Position numbers and translations under genes: made by a program | Notes under the pieces: generated by a model | The model's input: the letters and a program-made list of their open reading frames with translations, nothing else | What the model was told of the DNA's origin: nothing | Databases searched by the model: none | Shown: piece after piece, positions 35,240 through 46,844 of the stretch | How the letters are laid out: every line of letters starts with the position of its first letter | Numbering within the stretch: the first letter of the stretch is position 1 | DNA from: Neurospora crassa OR74A | Taxonomy: Eukaryota; Ascomycota; Sordariomycetes; Sordariales; Sordariaceae | Direction: 5' to 3' | DNA length: 64,000 nt | Assembly (NCBI RefSeq): GCF_000182925.2 | Contig: NC_026503.1 | Coordinates: forward strand, 4,154,001 to 4,218,000

Positions 35240-37727
35240 GTCCAGGCGACCGAATGTCCGGCTCCTCTACCACCGTGTTATTCTAGGAATACAGAGAGAG
35301 AGAGAGTATTGACTGCTTCGGCTGGCCAATGTGCACAATATGGGGGTGATGTCTGGGGCTGAGACCAGTTTCAACGCCAAAGCAAGACAATGGAATGCAA
35401 CAAGCTTCCACAGCTTCCACGGTGCGTAGCTGAGGTGGATAGGGTGGCAATTGGCGGCGGGAATCCTAAAATCGTGTTTTGGTATCCAAGATGGGGAGTG
35501 CCTTGGGTCAAAGATGAACTCGAGTCGGGCGGGCTTCGAAGAGGTGCGGAGGTGGACGGGGCGGAAGAGTAGTATATGCCGCTGGCGTGCCGTGGCTCAT
35601 GCGCTTATTTCAGGGGTCCAAAGTCTTGACCGATATATTGGCTCGGGAGAGGTGTAGGCCGATGTAGGCGCACGAGATTCTATCGTCCGAACAGGCGGGT
35701 TGGGTGAAATGGAAGTTCGAACCGTGACGGTGATAGAGGAAAAGAATTGACGATAACTAAAGCCATCCAAGAACCAAAACCACGGGAAAATATCAAGGGG
35801 TTAGACCCAAATGAAAAAAAAAACTAAAAAACTAAAAAACTAAAAAACGGTCCAACGGTCTGGAGAAGTTTGGACCGAAGCGAGGTCCCGTTCTCCCCTT
35901 TCCACTTTGCCTGATTGCGCGCACGCGGCGGCGGCACCACCACGGGCAGTCCACCACACCCACCCACCACCACCAGGCAGTCCACCACCAGAGTAGGTAC
36001 TTGGGGGGCACACCACCGTCCTCAACAGGGATCGCGGGATAGGAGACAGAGCCACGGGCGTCCACCTTTCAATTGAACTTCCAGGGGTTCGCTAAGCCGG
36101 GACAGGCTTCCACTTCCGTTCCTGTTTTCTTTTCCGTTTTCCGGGGTCGTGAAGAAGCTAGAGATTCCCAACCTTCTTTTTCGAAGCCTTGGCAACCTGA
36201 CGTCTGCAGAAACCGACAAGGATTCCACCGATTGGCCCGCACCTGCCCCGGCCCGGCATTGCGGACTGCGGCTGCGTGGCACGCACTTGGCAGTGTTTTT
36301 GTGCAATTGAAGTTGCAGCACTTGTGCATCTTTTGAGATCTGGGTCGACTTCAATCTACAGTTTTTGTTTTTTCATGAAGGATTTTCTCACACGCTTCAT
36401 ACACATCTACAACAACGCTGAAAACTAATTAGCCCTAAGCCTATAAGCTGCTCGTTGCGGAGAATCGAGATCGGACCTGCCGATTGACTATCAGACGGGT
36501 TCGTGGGTCTGTGCAATTTCGTCGAATTTCACGTTCCTGGAAATTGACCAAAAACCCCCCAGATTGACGTTTCAAAAGAAACCAATATTCCCGAACGATA
36601 TTTCCACTCATGACTAAGTCTAGTAGTTTAGTCCACGCATCTTTTGCCACAAGCTGCATGTCTCTCAACGGTCAGGGCATCGCGGAATAAAGCTGCGTGG
36701 TTTAAATTATTTCCACCCATCACATACCAAGCCGTTTCCAGAAGAAGAAGCAGGATTCTCGAGTGAGACATTATACGTAGCCGCCGTGGATTACCATGTC
36801 GTTGTGTGTGGACTTGGACTCGTGGTAGGTATTATACGCATTCTATAGCCCCCCATTCTATGCATATGGACATGTCAGGTCAACAAAGTGTTGACGAATG
36901 CTGGGTCCCACGAGTCCCTGGAACGGACAACCACATCATCGTGCATGATGAAACACTGCATCACCGCTGCTTGCTGGCAACCGCCGCGATCGCAACCAAC
37001 CCTGGCACTCGAGGCAGCATCGGGTGTGGTACATGCCGTACTGTGTTTTTGCATGATGGTTTTTTTGTAAACATTGATGATGGGGAATTGTCTCAAGAGG
37101 CATCTCGCTTGGCGTCTGGATTTGCATTCGTAAAAGGAGGTGATGATCCCGTCATAGAGCATAGGGGACGAGCTTGGAGTTTCAGTTGGTCTTCTTCACT
37201 GGATGACAGGTGAACCAAGAACTACCAGTACAACCCTAACCCTTGGCAGAAAACCGTGCCTTGCCCCAAATCCCAAAGACATTGGTCCCGCGTTCTGGAC
37301 TTATATGTCACATGTTAACTGAACCTCGAAGAGTATCTATACTTCGTGATTATTCTGAACGGCCATGGCCATGTCAACTGGAAGCTTTTTTTCATTCCAG
37401 ATGGCATTTCCAAAACTCGAAGCAATCTCGCAATCCAGGCCGAGCCACAACCACGGTCATCTTCACACATATCCATATCCTCACGCAAAAACGCCAGTCA
37501 TAGGAACCATTCATTGGAAGAAAAATCGCCTTGTTTGCTCACGCTTGAGCATGCATGTCAGAAACGACCCATTGTCGTTGGTATACCTGACAAGAATCCC
37601 GCCTCCTACACATCCATCTCTCGCCTCCGCTCCCTCCTGCCTCACACATTGCCTTCCTTTCTCCTTGCCTACCAAGCACAGATAACACCAACTCCAAAAC
37701 AAGCCCACAAAAGAAAAACCATTGGAT
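35240..37727. other. spacer (2.5 kb) between coiled-coil gene start and eIF6 3' end
   Basis: No convincing CDS on either strand; the longest open frames (110-137 codons) lack motifs and overlap each other in several frames. AAAAAACTAAAAAACTAAAAAAC near 35815-35846 is a short A-rich tandem repeat. The right end should contain the eIF6 3' UTR, the left end the promoter of the coiled-coil gene. Confidence 0.4.
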
Positions 37728-38799
37728 TTAGTAGAAAGACTCGACCATGGTATCCTTGAGGCTGGAGTTGATCTGGCCAGGCGCGGCACCCTCTCCTAAC
37801 CTGAACACGCTCTCGATAACACTCAGCTCGGGCGCCGTAGTATCAAGACCAGTGACGGCCATCCAGTCGTTGACCACCATGCCACCGCCGATGACGTTGG
37901 AACCTCTGTTGACGGAGCCGGCCACCAGCGGTACCTGGAGCAGGGAGCTGAGCTCGTCCTGGTCCTGGATGGATGTCTTGGGGTGAACGAGGCCGCCCTG
38001 GTTGCTGAGCGCCATGTAGCTACCGACGAGCACGTTGTCGGCAATGGTCTGGCGGAACACCTCGACGCCGAGCACGTCGGCAATGATCTCTTCGGTCTCG
38101 CGCTCCAGATCCGGGTGGATCAGCGCCGTGTGGTCGTTGCACACAATCACGTTGCCCAGGGCCGACAGGCGCTCCTCGATACGTTGTATGCGCACGTCGT
38201 CGGGGAGACTGTTGCGCAGATGTTGCAGTTCCTGGTCGCTTGTGGTAGTGGGGACGAGGAGACCTTTGCGGTTACTGTAATTTTTTTTTTTACTCGTGGT
38301 TAGCTTACCAATGTCCCATAATCAGGTTCTCGGTTGCGCCCCCTCCGATACTTGGGACTAAAAGTTCAATCAAAAATGCAGAGGGAAGAAGCGCCTACCC
38401 AGCTGTCAAGCGACCGATGATTCTTGTGCCGGCAATGGTGGTTCTGCAGATAGGGATAACATCTTGGAGTTCGGCCTCGAAGACGCTGTAAAAGTTTTCG
38501 CTGGCACCGACGGCGACCAAAGCGTAAGAGTTTGTAAGTGTGGAAAAGACTCCAACCCTATTGAGAAAGCAGACAATGTTAGCGCGTCTGCTACTTGATA
38601 TCCCGAAGAACTACCCTCCGCCCCCCATTCAGATTCAAGAGTCGCCTTGCTGTCGCGGTGTCGAAGCATGGTATTGATGTCGTCGTCGGTGGCAGGCGGG
38701 GCAGATCTTCGATTTTCGCATCGCGATTCCCCATCTCGGAACGTGGAGGCCAAGCAAAACTTACTCGTTGGAGTTCTCGAACTGGGCGCGGACAGCCAT
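37728..38799 (-). CDS. tif6: eukaryotic translation initiation factor 6 (eIF6/Tif6)
   Basis: eIF6 acts in the nucleolus in 60S biogenesis and blocks premature 40S-60S joining in the cytoplasm until it is released by Sdo1/Efl1. Exons 38799-38765, 38557-38399 and 38274-37728 give 246 residues, the family's usual length. Intron 1 (207 bp) has GTAAGT/AATAG ends and intron 2 (124 bp) GTAGGC/TTACAG ends; the acceptor of intron 2 is preceded by an A/T-rich tract. The joined protein begins [36 protein letters not shown] and contains [17 protein letters not shown], the repeat signatures [42 protein letters not shown] and [22 protein letters not shown]. These make up the five-fold pentein repeat. The C-terminal tail ends [11 protein letters not shown]. 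Identification is very secure. Confidence 0.96.
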
Positions 38800-40165
38800 G
38801 GCTTCGGTTCTTCTTGTGTAGTGCTCCTAGTGGGCTTCCTTTACTTGGTGGGTGAAGTGGTATTCCGATAGAGACGGAGAGATTGAGTTTATGCGACTGA
38901 AGCAATGGAGATTGGAGGTATAGAATGCCGTTTTGCTGCTTCGCGAATGACGACTGGTGGGGTGGGCGATGGAAGGAAAATATAATCTGGATTCAGACTC
39001 CAGGCTATGTGTAAAGTGGGGCGCTATCAAATCTGGAATCTGGACTGAGGAAGAACCACACAGCTTTTGGAAGCGGGTACCAAGACCCTTACAGATGTAT
39101 GTACCAGTACTTGCCTTCAACAACAAGACATGGACGCATACATGCGGCTTACCAACCCAACCTCTCTACTCAAACCCTTCCATTTTTGCCATCGAGAAGT
39201 ATGAGTTTGTCGAAATTCTAGTGCACTTGCATCGATACAATTTCATTTTCAATCACCGGTGACTCAGACACTTTGGAGCAATCCTCGTAAGGCTACGCGA
39301 GCAGTGCCTAGCCACCCTCGGGATGGCAAAAGGCTTGCCACACAGCCCACTATGTTACAGCGACATGGAAGCTATCCTCTACGTCTACCCGACCCCATTA
39401 CCGCCTCCTAAAGCTTGTTTGCCCAATCAGATTTGCAGTGGCTTTCCCATTTGGTAGTGTACACTACCGCCATTTTCATTATGATTCATCATTGTTGCGA
39501 TATGCAAGGTACCCAAAGAGGCTCACTTGCGGGGCGTAGTAGAATAGACTGGGGCTTGTTTCAACAGTTCAACTTCTGCAAAATGTAATGAAGTTGCTGT
39601 TGCAGTGTACTGTGTAGAAGATCACAGGATCCTGGTGGTATAGACATAGATGCCAGAAGCCGACATACCGGACAATTCATTTTGGCTTATCTTTTTTTGT
39701 TGAACTCGTCCGCTCGGCTCATGATGAACCCTAACCCACGGATTCACAACCTCTCCTCGTCAGCCCATGTAGCGACAGGACAACAATGAGAACAACCAAA
39801 GTGTGGCTAAGGGAGCCCGGTTGTCATTTTGGGTTATGAGCTTAGCAGAGGGAACGTATGGCTGGGGGAACATCTGGTTCAGTTGACGAGAAAGCGCACT
39901 TTGCCATAATGCCGTGAGGTACCTCCATATAACCCGCTGATACCAATTCCCATGACCGTTGAAAGCCATCATCCAAGTATCATCGCCTTTAAACAAGATG
40001 CATTTATACCAAAACTCCAAACTCCCCTGCCCCCGGCTGACCGTCAAGCACTAGTCTCGTGAGACCAGTAGTCTATTTAAGACGACGCGAACATTTATTT
40101 TGCCAACCCCGTTTTGCCGGATGATGCATGCCTTGCAAGAACTGATCACCTTCTTTGACTCAGTC
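38800..40165. other. spacer (1.4 kb), eIF6 promoter side to conserved-gene 3' end
   Basis: Holds the eIF6 promoter and leader (right of 38800) and the 3' UTR of the gene ending at 40166. No ORF with coding features was found between 38900 and 40100. Confidence 0.4.
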
Positions 40166-42123
40166 TCATTGCAGTGTTTGGGCTGGAAATAGCTGCGGAC
40201 CAGCAAAGCCTTTCGCTATAACCCCCTGGATATCAATATTTTTAAGAGGGTCAGGATGTGGACTCCACATCTTGAGCAGGATGTACCGCGCGCTCACCGG
40301 CGGGTCGAACTTGATGGTACACTTGTTCTTGTCCTTCTCAATGTAGAATTGGGCCAGCGGAGACATAAGCGCTCCGCCAACGGCTCGTACCGCCTCCTGC
40401 GTGGCCACCTGCGAGGCTTCTCGCGCTCGTTCAAGTTCGGGGGTTCCCGTGTCGTATTCGTTACGCCAACTAGCAGAGTGTCGCGCACGAGTGAGATCAG
40501 TCCAGTCCAAACCGCTGGGGTTCCATGGGTCTCTTCCGTCATCACTACTGTCGCTTTCAAAAGGCAAAGCACCAATCCTGTTGGGGGTTCGCCTACGCCG
40601 CAAATGATTTTCGTCTCCTTCGCTTTCGTCATCACTGCATTCGGTCGTGACATTGAAAGGCTGGGATGCAGCCGAAAACTCGGGAGGTAGCGCGGCTGCT
40701 GCTTGATCTTCATCATCGTCATCATCATCATCTATAGTGTTGATCAGATCTGATATGTAATCGCGTCGATATCTCGAGGGGTAGATCCGTCCATCGTCGT
40801 CGTGTCGGACCGAGTAGATTGTTGGAGTGTCGCGTGATGTCCGTGGTCGTGGATTCGCTGGTTGCTCATACTGAATTTGATATTGCGCTGTACATTTCAA
40901 CAGGTCATCATGTTCCATCGAAACAAACACCATGCCCTCTCGGACCCTAGAGACCGGTCAGCAAGGCAATCGAAAGATATCCGAAACAAGACAACACATA
41001 CGGCTGAGAGTAATGTGAACCAGGTGCTTTGATGACCAACTCTTTCAAGCTGAAGACAGTACCACCGTGATGTCGTAGTATGATGTTGCAGCGATTAGTC
41101 CTTGTGCAATAAACCGAAGCGTCGTCTTTCAGGATGTTTTCCGCCACATAGGCCCGTCCATCCCTGAACAAGCCACCATCACAGCTAACAATCTCCAAAA
41201 GAAGCGGACCGGGTTCCACCTGGCCGTATTTTCCGTACAGAATATTTTTGTAGCTTGGCGATACCTTGTCGGAATCCAGTTTCCGTCGCTTTGCGCGCCG
41301 AAAGTTTTCTAGTTCTTCCATATCCTCAGGAGGAGTGTTCCTACCGAAGAGCGAAGGCTGTGAAGAGCTGGACGAGTCTTGAAGCTCGCCGAGCGTCACG
41401 TAGCTGCGCTCCCTGGCAGGGTTCATATGAGTTCGGTGCCTCTCCATTGCCCGGTCAAAGGGCGAATAACGGGAAGGGCGGCCGTTCTGGCCTCCGGGCG
41501 CCGACACGCCGGGTCGCACCCTTGAGCCAAGCGAACGAAGGGACGGAAGTAAGGGTGGGGTAGGGGTCGAAGAAGTTGAACTTGGAATGGCAGGCGGCAA
41601 AAAGCTGCTAGAGGGTTGAGAATCCTGGTTGAATCGCCGGCGAAGAGACCGGTCAGAGCCGGAGGACATCCTGGACCGAGCGAGCACCCTGGAGGCAGCC
41701 TGTTCGAGAGCTAGGTTGCGACTGATGCGGTCGTGGAATCTTTCTAGAGCCTCAAATCGTTCTCGGGATATCGCCGTGGGAGATCTCGGCGGAAGGGCAT
41801 CGGGTTGGGCGTTATTTTGGCGAGATTCCGAATCCCAGGGCGACCTTAGAGGTCGACTGTCGGACTAGGGTACAAGAGAAGGATGAAAGTTAGTACTAAG
41901 GTGTAGTACTCGCAGGTAACAAGACACCAGAAAATGTGTTCCTGCAGCGAGGTGGTCTGGGTGTAAATCAGAAGCTTACAGCTTCGAACTGGGCTCATAC
42001 GCCATATGTCGAGGCGCCAGTGCGTGTGGAAGGCGCAGAGAAGCGGCAGGTTTGATAACGCGGCGATATGTTAGGTTTGGATGGGGGCCGTGGAAGCGCA
42101 TATCAGAAAGGGCAACTTACCAT
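40166..42123 (-). CDS. conserved filamentous-fungal protein of unknown function
   Basis: Two long exons are well supported: 41864-41002 and 40946-40166, joined by a GTATGT...CTCTAG intron to give SHYSQP-VREGMVFVSM. The reading frame stays open upstream to an acceptor-like CCCTAG before 41864. Placing the start at ATG 42121-42123, which is followed at once by GTAAGT, gives M|SDSRPLRSPWDS and a 548-residue protein; an internal start at MSSGSDRSL is the alternative. The N-terminal third is basic and Ser/Pro-rich. The middle (GPLLLEIVSCDGGLFRDGRAYVAENILKDD, then CNIILRHHGGTVFSLKELVIKAPG) and the C-terminus (CTIKFDPPVSARYILLKMWSPH, NIDIQGVIAKGFAG) look like strongly conserved beta-rich halves separated by an acidic low-complexity insert. 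The pattern faintly recalls a discoidin/APC10-like fold, but I cannot assign a function. Confidence 0.7.
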
Positions 42124-43285
42124 GAAGCTTGAGGGCACAAAGACCAGGGGGGGGAGGCGCAAGCGGGGAGGTAAAAGGAATAGAACCCGGCTGGGACAAG
42201 ACAGACCAGCGTGCGAAAGATAGGAGTGGCACAATAGCGCTTGAAAAAAGAGATGGTTCAAGTAAACAAAATGTGCAGAAAAAGAAGGCGAAAGTCAAGG
42301 GTCAAATGTCAAATGTCAAAATGATCACGGAGGAAAGAGTGTTGAAAGTGGAAAGGATTGTAGAGTGGCCGATCATCTTGTAGTGTACACACTAGACCCG
42401 GCCGTTGCACGGGACACCCTGAGACGAGAGGAGGAGTCAACCACGGGCGGGCAGCTGGGCGAGCCAACACCATCCATATCCATATCCACCGAGAACCTAG
42501 GTACCTATTCTGGCATGGAGGGTAATAGGTACCTTGTCCTTCACTGACGTTGTGGGAGTGTAATTGTTAGCATATACTTGATGAGGCGCCATAGTGGCCA
42601 TGATGTGCAAGTACCACTTTAACTGGCGTCATTTGGCATCGGGATCTACGATACGTATGGATGTTCACTGAGTGTAACCCCAAGTCCCCGTCCAAACCAC
42701 AAAGTGCATTCCGTTCCCTTCTTCTTCTTCTCGTTGCAAAGTTACCTTGGTTGCTGGATTTCAAACTTGATAACGGGTGGCGTTTGTAGCATCTATTGGA
42801 TCCTTAGCGAAATCATTCCAAAAGATCCAAGAAGCGCGAGTGTTTGCCGTTGTCCGATCTTACGTATTACTCAGTTTGTTAATGGAGATAGTCAAGTAAA
42901 ACCGCCGAAATGCACAGGCCTCTTCCACCTACTTTTGCACCACGCGTCTCAATCTCAACACCAACCACCATCCTCAACTTGAGATCGAACGGCCAATAGT
43001 ACGGCATGCGCACTGATATCACTGGTCTCAAAAAAAAACCTTGAACCCAATTCTAACTATTTTGCTGTCAGAATCTAGAAAAGGCAACTCTTCGCCAAGT
43101 TTCCAAGTTTAGTTCTCGGTCTAGGAACCGAATCGTTCGCTTGCCCGCGTTCCTTCACCTCTCACCTCAACTTCACCACCTACAACCACAAGCGCAAATA
43201 TCACTTGGCGCAAATAACCAAAGGGGTCGTTTTTGTTCCTGGCCACAACAACCAAAGTGTCGTCCTTAAAGAGTCGTTGTCCATC
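42124..43285. other. divergent promoter region, conserved gene / AOS1
   Basis: A 1.16-kb spacer with no supported ORF. AACCTAGGTACCTATT near 42494 is a small palindrome like others in the window. The last 200 bases before the AOS1 ATG are the likely leader. Confidence 0.45.
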
Positions 43286-44778
43286 ATGACTACCACCGAG
43301 ACTAACGGATCTGGTCAAGAGGCTTCCCATTCGGCTGCTGGCATCAGTGCAGGCAAGTGCTTAACCCTCCTTATGTCTGGAGATAGGTTACGAAACTAAC
43401 CCCCTCAACAGATGAGATCGCCCTCTATGACCGGCAAATTCGACTCTGGGGCATGAAAGCCCAAGAAAAGATCCGCTCTGCCAACATCCTTCTCATCACC
43501 ATGAAAGCCCTCGCCAACGAGATCGCCAAGAACCTCGTCCTGGCAGGTATCGGCTCCCTGACCATCAACGACCACGCCGTCGTCTCCGAAGCCGACCTGG
43601 GCGCGCAATTCTTCCTGTCCGCCGAGGACGGGCACCTCGGCCAGAACCGCGCCATTGCCGCCAGCGCCTCCCTCCAGCGTCTCAACCCGCGCGTTAAAGT
43701 CATTGTCGACACGGACGACATCCGGACCAAGCATTCGTCCTTCTACTCGTCGTTCGACATCATCATCGCCACCGACCTCGACGCCGACACCCTCAACGTC
43801 ATCAACACCGCCACCCGCATCCACGGCCGCAAGTTCTACGCCGCCGGCTCGCACGGTCTCTACGGCTTCCTCTTCGCCGACCTGATCGAGCACGACTTTA
43901 TTATCGAGCGCCAGCGCTCCAACCTCTCCACCACCTTGGGTCCAGAGACCAAAACCCGCTCCATCGTCTCCGTCGCGCCCAAAGAACCCGACAACAAGGA
44001 CTCCGACATCGAGCTCGTCACCAAACGCGAACTCTACTCCACCTGGCTCCTCGCCTCCTCCGACGCCTCCCTCCTCCCCCAAGACATCCTCTCCTCCCCG
44101 CGCCGCAAACGCGCCGTCACCCCTATCCTCAGCTGTCTGCGTGCCCTCTGGCAGTTCACCTCCACTTTCGGCGTCCCGCCCACCGGGCCCGAACTCTTGA
44201 CCAACCACACCGCTCTCGCGGCCTTTACGCAAATGTGCAGCGACAAGCACAAAGCCCTCGGCCTGCCCGCGGAGACGTTGCGGGCCGAGTTGTTGCGATC
44301 GTTCCTGCAGAACGTGGGCGCCGAGCTGGCTCCCGTGGCGGCGGTGTTGGGCGGGCAGCTGGCGCAGGACGTGATCAACGTTCTGGGACAGACGCAGCAG
44401 CCGATTCAGAACTTTGTGGTGTTTAGTGGGGAGAGCATGGAGGCGAATGTGTATGCGTTGCATCCCCGCGAGGGAGAGCTCGGCAGAGGACTGTTGCCGG
44501 TGACGATGGGGGTGATTGAAGCTGCGGCGGAGGTGTTGGAGAAGGAAGGACAGACGACGGATTTGATGGGGTTGGGTGGACAGCATCTCGGGGGCGGCCA
44601 GCAGCAGCAGCAGCAGCAGCAGCAGCCTTCGTCTCAGATGGAGGGTGTCGAGCAACAGCAGCAGCAACAGCAGCAGCAACAGCAGCAGCAGCAGCACGCT
44701 AATGGTGTATCAACTGAACAATTCACGGGCGCTGGACAGCAGCAAGAGCAGCAAGGCTCTGGTGCCGGTAACGCCTGA
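43286..44778 (+). CDS. aos1: SUMO-activating enzyme subunit Aos1 with poly-Q tail
   Basis: Aos1 pairs with Uba2 as the E1 that adenylates SUMO. Exon 1 (43286-43352) encodes MTTTETNGSGQEASHSAAGISA; exon 2 is 43412-44778; the product is 477 residues. The 59-bp intron starts GCAAGT rather than GT, has a CTAAC branch and ends CAACAG; splicing there restores ISA-DEIALYDRQIRLWGMKAQEKIRSA, the conserved Aos1/SAE1 opening. The adenylation-type Rossmann region (ANEIAKNLVLAGIGSLTINDHAVV, DLGAQFFL, GQNRA, LNPRV) and HGLYGFLFADL follow. The C-terminal half includes GGQLAQDVINVLG, typical of E1 halves. Residues about 435-475 are two long Gln runs encoded by CAG/CAA, not part of the family core. As in other Aos1 proteins there is no catalytic cysteine, which belongs to Uba2. 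Confidence 0.92.
44599..44697 (+). repeat. CAG/CAA repeats encoding poly-Q tail of Aos1
   Basis: Two impure CAG/CAA tracts (about 44599-44626 and 44652-44697) encode runs of about 9 and 15 glutamines near the C-terminus. Interruption of CAG by CAA is visible in the second tract. Confidence 0.93.
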
Positions 44779-44828
44779 CTTTCTCTTCACTTATCAAGTC
44801 GATTAGGTATTCGCATTACTGGCTCACT

Positions 44829-44856
44829 CCCCCCCCCCCCCCCCCCTTTTTTTTTT
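44829..44856. repeat. poly-C/poly-T homopolymer junction
   Basis: Eighteen C followed by ten T, just past the Aos1 stop codon. Such tracts are length-variable and sequencing-prone. Confidence 0.9.
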
Positions 44857-45522
44857 GTGGCTTGGCTTGGATCCTATCTGGGGTGTGCTTGGGAATCTAG
44901 AACGATGCGATGCAGGGCGTTCGTGTGGTAAACTGTAATTCAATGGCTTGCGGACAAACGAGAGAATACATGTATGATGAATGTAGCAACAACTTTTTAG
45001 ACAGACAGACAGACTCATGTTTTCTGTGGATGAAGGGTCACATATCTGGCTGGTTAGGATGACTAGTAGCTAGACTGGCGAAAATATGAACTTGGGTGTT
45101 TAAAAAATGAAGCCACTCTGCTTTGTTCCTGCTGAAAGTAACGTGTGGCAATATTCACTCATGAGAACGTTATGGCAGTTGGAGGAGTTCTGTGAGAGAG
45201 GGTGTGTACAAGATCACCACAATGTCATGTAATCAATCCATTTATACATATCTCAATGTATGATGTATCTGAAAGCAACTAGTAATTCTCAAATTTGTAT
45301 TCCCTGGTTCTTGATCAAAACCTCAATAATGCTTTTATGCTTCCGAACTCCTGTCTTGTAGCAACCGAAAAAAAAGAAAACCAGAACCAAAACCAAAAGG
45401 TCAAATCAAAGACAACAACTCCATCCTATCCAGCGCAATGTTGGTATATACGCTCCCCACGGTTGTTTCCTTCCTTCCTCCCTTCCGCTCTTTCTTTTGT
45501 TATGCGTGAAGCAATGCAAACT

Positions 45523-45544
45523 AAAAAAAAAAAAAAAAAAAAAA
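45523..45544. repeat. poly-A tract (22 nt)
   Basis: A perfect A run in the spacer downstream of Aos1. No element ending here, terminal repeat or target duplication was seen, so it is treated as a simple homopolymer rather than the tail of a retro-element. Confidence 0.9.
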
Positions 45545-45758
45545 TGCAATCTGTTATGTCGTAGTTTTGGTATTTGGTATATCCAGATGCACCTTTGTCA
45601 TGGCTCTTTTGGCCTATGGCTTTATTTTGATGAAGATTCTTCTTGCTCTTCTTTCCATCTCCAAGATGGATTCTGTGTGGTGTAGCCAACCAGCCAAGCA
45701 AACCAAGATTGATTCCAACATCCCTCTGTACTTCTCTGTCCCGAACTCATTCACTAAA

Positions 45759-46766
45759 TCAATCCCTCCTCTGCTCCTCATCCCCAAGCTCAACCAGCTC
45801 CATCTCCCCCTTCGAATTCTCCTTGAACTCCAGCCGCGGTCCGCCCCTGTTCCTAAGCCGATAGCTGCTGTGGGCGGGCTGGCGCGGCTGTTTGTTCTCC
45901 TTCTTGATTCTAACCCTTTTAGGGCTGGGACTTCCCTCTTCCTGTTTGATCTTCACTGCGGCTCTCTTCCTTTTAGCCGGGGTCCTGGATGGGGTTTTAG
46001 CTGGGCTGTTCTTTGCAGCTGTCGGGCTCTTGCGCTTGGTGGCTGTTGGGCTCTTCGCGGTGTCAGGGCTACTGATGGTGGCTACTGTGATTGTATCCAT
46101 TATGATACCCTCCTGTTGCGACCTTTGCTGCTGCTTCCGCTGCTGAGAAGGCGATTGTGGCCGCAGCTGTGGCAGCTCCGTCGACGTCGAGGATGCATCT
46201 TCGCCCACTGACACTGGTGCTGCGTCCCGTTTCGAAATGAACTTTACTCTCTTGGGACCATTACTGCTTCTTGAGTCCTCAGATGTGGATGCTCTCTTTC
46301 TCTTGGTGGAGCTGGAGCTAATGCTGGCCTCCGTTGCTGGGGTGAGAGCAGGACTAGGGGCCGCAATTTCAATTCCTTCTTTGACGACGTCAGGGCCCTT
46401 ATCGTCATTGTCGCTGTTGTTATCACTGGCACTACTGACACTGCTACTGGACGTGGCGCTTTGGGATTTGTTCCGATAAAACTTCTTCATGGCAGACGCG
46501 GAAATGACCAACAGGGACCTGTCGGCAGTCCTTACGGCGCGAACGGGCTTGATAGACGCTTGGGAGCTGGTGGTAGAATTTTGTGGGATGTCGGCCACAT
46601 GCGGATCGACGGCCCCTTGTGAGATGGGAGATGCTGGGAGAAGAGTGGGCCCCTGAGAAACAATAGCAGATTGTGAAGCAGCCGGCGGAGGAGTGGGCAC
46701 TTGTGGCGCAATGGGCGACGGGGCAGGCGCCTGAAAAATAACAGGCGGCGGGAAAACAACGGGCAT
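45759..46766 (-). CDS. basic Ser/Pro/Lys-rich ORF, possibly an extension of the upstream gene
   Basis: An open frame of 335 residues from the Met at 46766, unknown to me. It is Pro/Ala-rich at first (VFPPPVIFQAPAPSP), then has RTADRSLLVISASAMKKFYRNK, an acidic Ser/Asn/Asp patch, and a strongly basic half with several nuclear-localisation-type clusters (STKRKRAST, GPKRVKF, TPAKRKRAAVKIKQEEGSPSPKRVRIKKE), and ends RLRNRGGPRLEFKENSKGEMELVELGDEEQRRD. This suggests a chromatin or DNA-associated protein. The same frame is open for 26 more codons upstream, right up to the TAG that ends the neighbouring ORF, with no promoter-sized gap. It may therefore be a separate gene, a readthrough extension, or the severed C-terminal part of one longer protein. 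SPKRVR and RKSPTA repeats resemble AT-hook-poor linker tails; no domain is assigned. Confidence 0.55.
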   Translation of the reverse strand: MPVVFPPPVIFQAPAPSPIAPQVPTPPPAASQSAIVSQGPTLLPASPISQGAVDPHVADIPQNSTTSSQASIKPVRAVRTADRSLLVISASAMKKFYRNKSQSATSSSSVSSASDNNSDNDDKGPDVVKEGIEIAAPSPALTPATEASISSSSTKRKRASTSEDSRSSNGPKRVKFISKRDAAPVSVGEDASSTSTELPQLRPQSPSQQRKQQQRSQQEGIIMDTITVATISSPDTAKSPTATKRKSPTAAKNSPAKTPSRTPAKRKRAAVKIKQEEGSPSPKRVRIKKENKQPRQPAHSSYRLRNRGGPRLEFKENSKGEMELVELGDEEQRRD

Positions 46767-46844
46767 CTTGCTGACAGCCCTCGACGAAGACGAGCCAGCA
46801 CGAGCACTGGCGGAGGACGGCTTAGCGACGGCAGAGACCTCTTT

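Larger units (their letters stand above)
44779..45758. other. convergent 3' region, AOS1 / low-complexity ORF
   Basis: A 980-bp spacer with homopolymers: C18 then T10 at 44829-44856 and A22 at 45523-45544. A short GACA repeat is near 45000. No gene supported. Confidence 0.45.

Noticed and set aside
36806-37213. 135-codon ORF in the spacer before eIF6
   Set aside because: No motif, overlapped by comparable ORFs in other frames, and no plausible splice extensions.
43405-44697. 430-codon open frame antisense to AOS1, beginning with a long Leu run
   Set aside because: The Leu run is the complement of the CAG/CAA repeat and the rest mirrors GC-rich codons of AOS1; it has no family motif and AOS1 is unambiguous on the plus strand.
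45523-45544. A22 run as the tail of a retrotransposed element
   Set aside because: No element body, target-site duplication or reverse-transcriptase fragment next to it.
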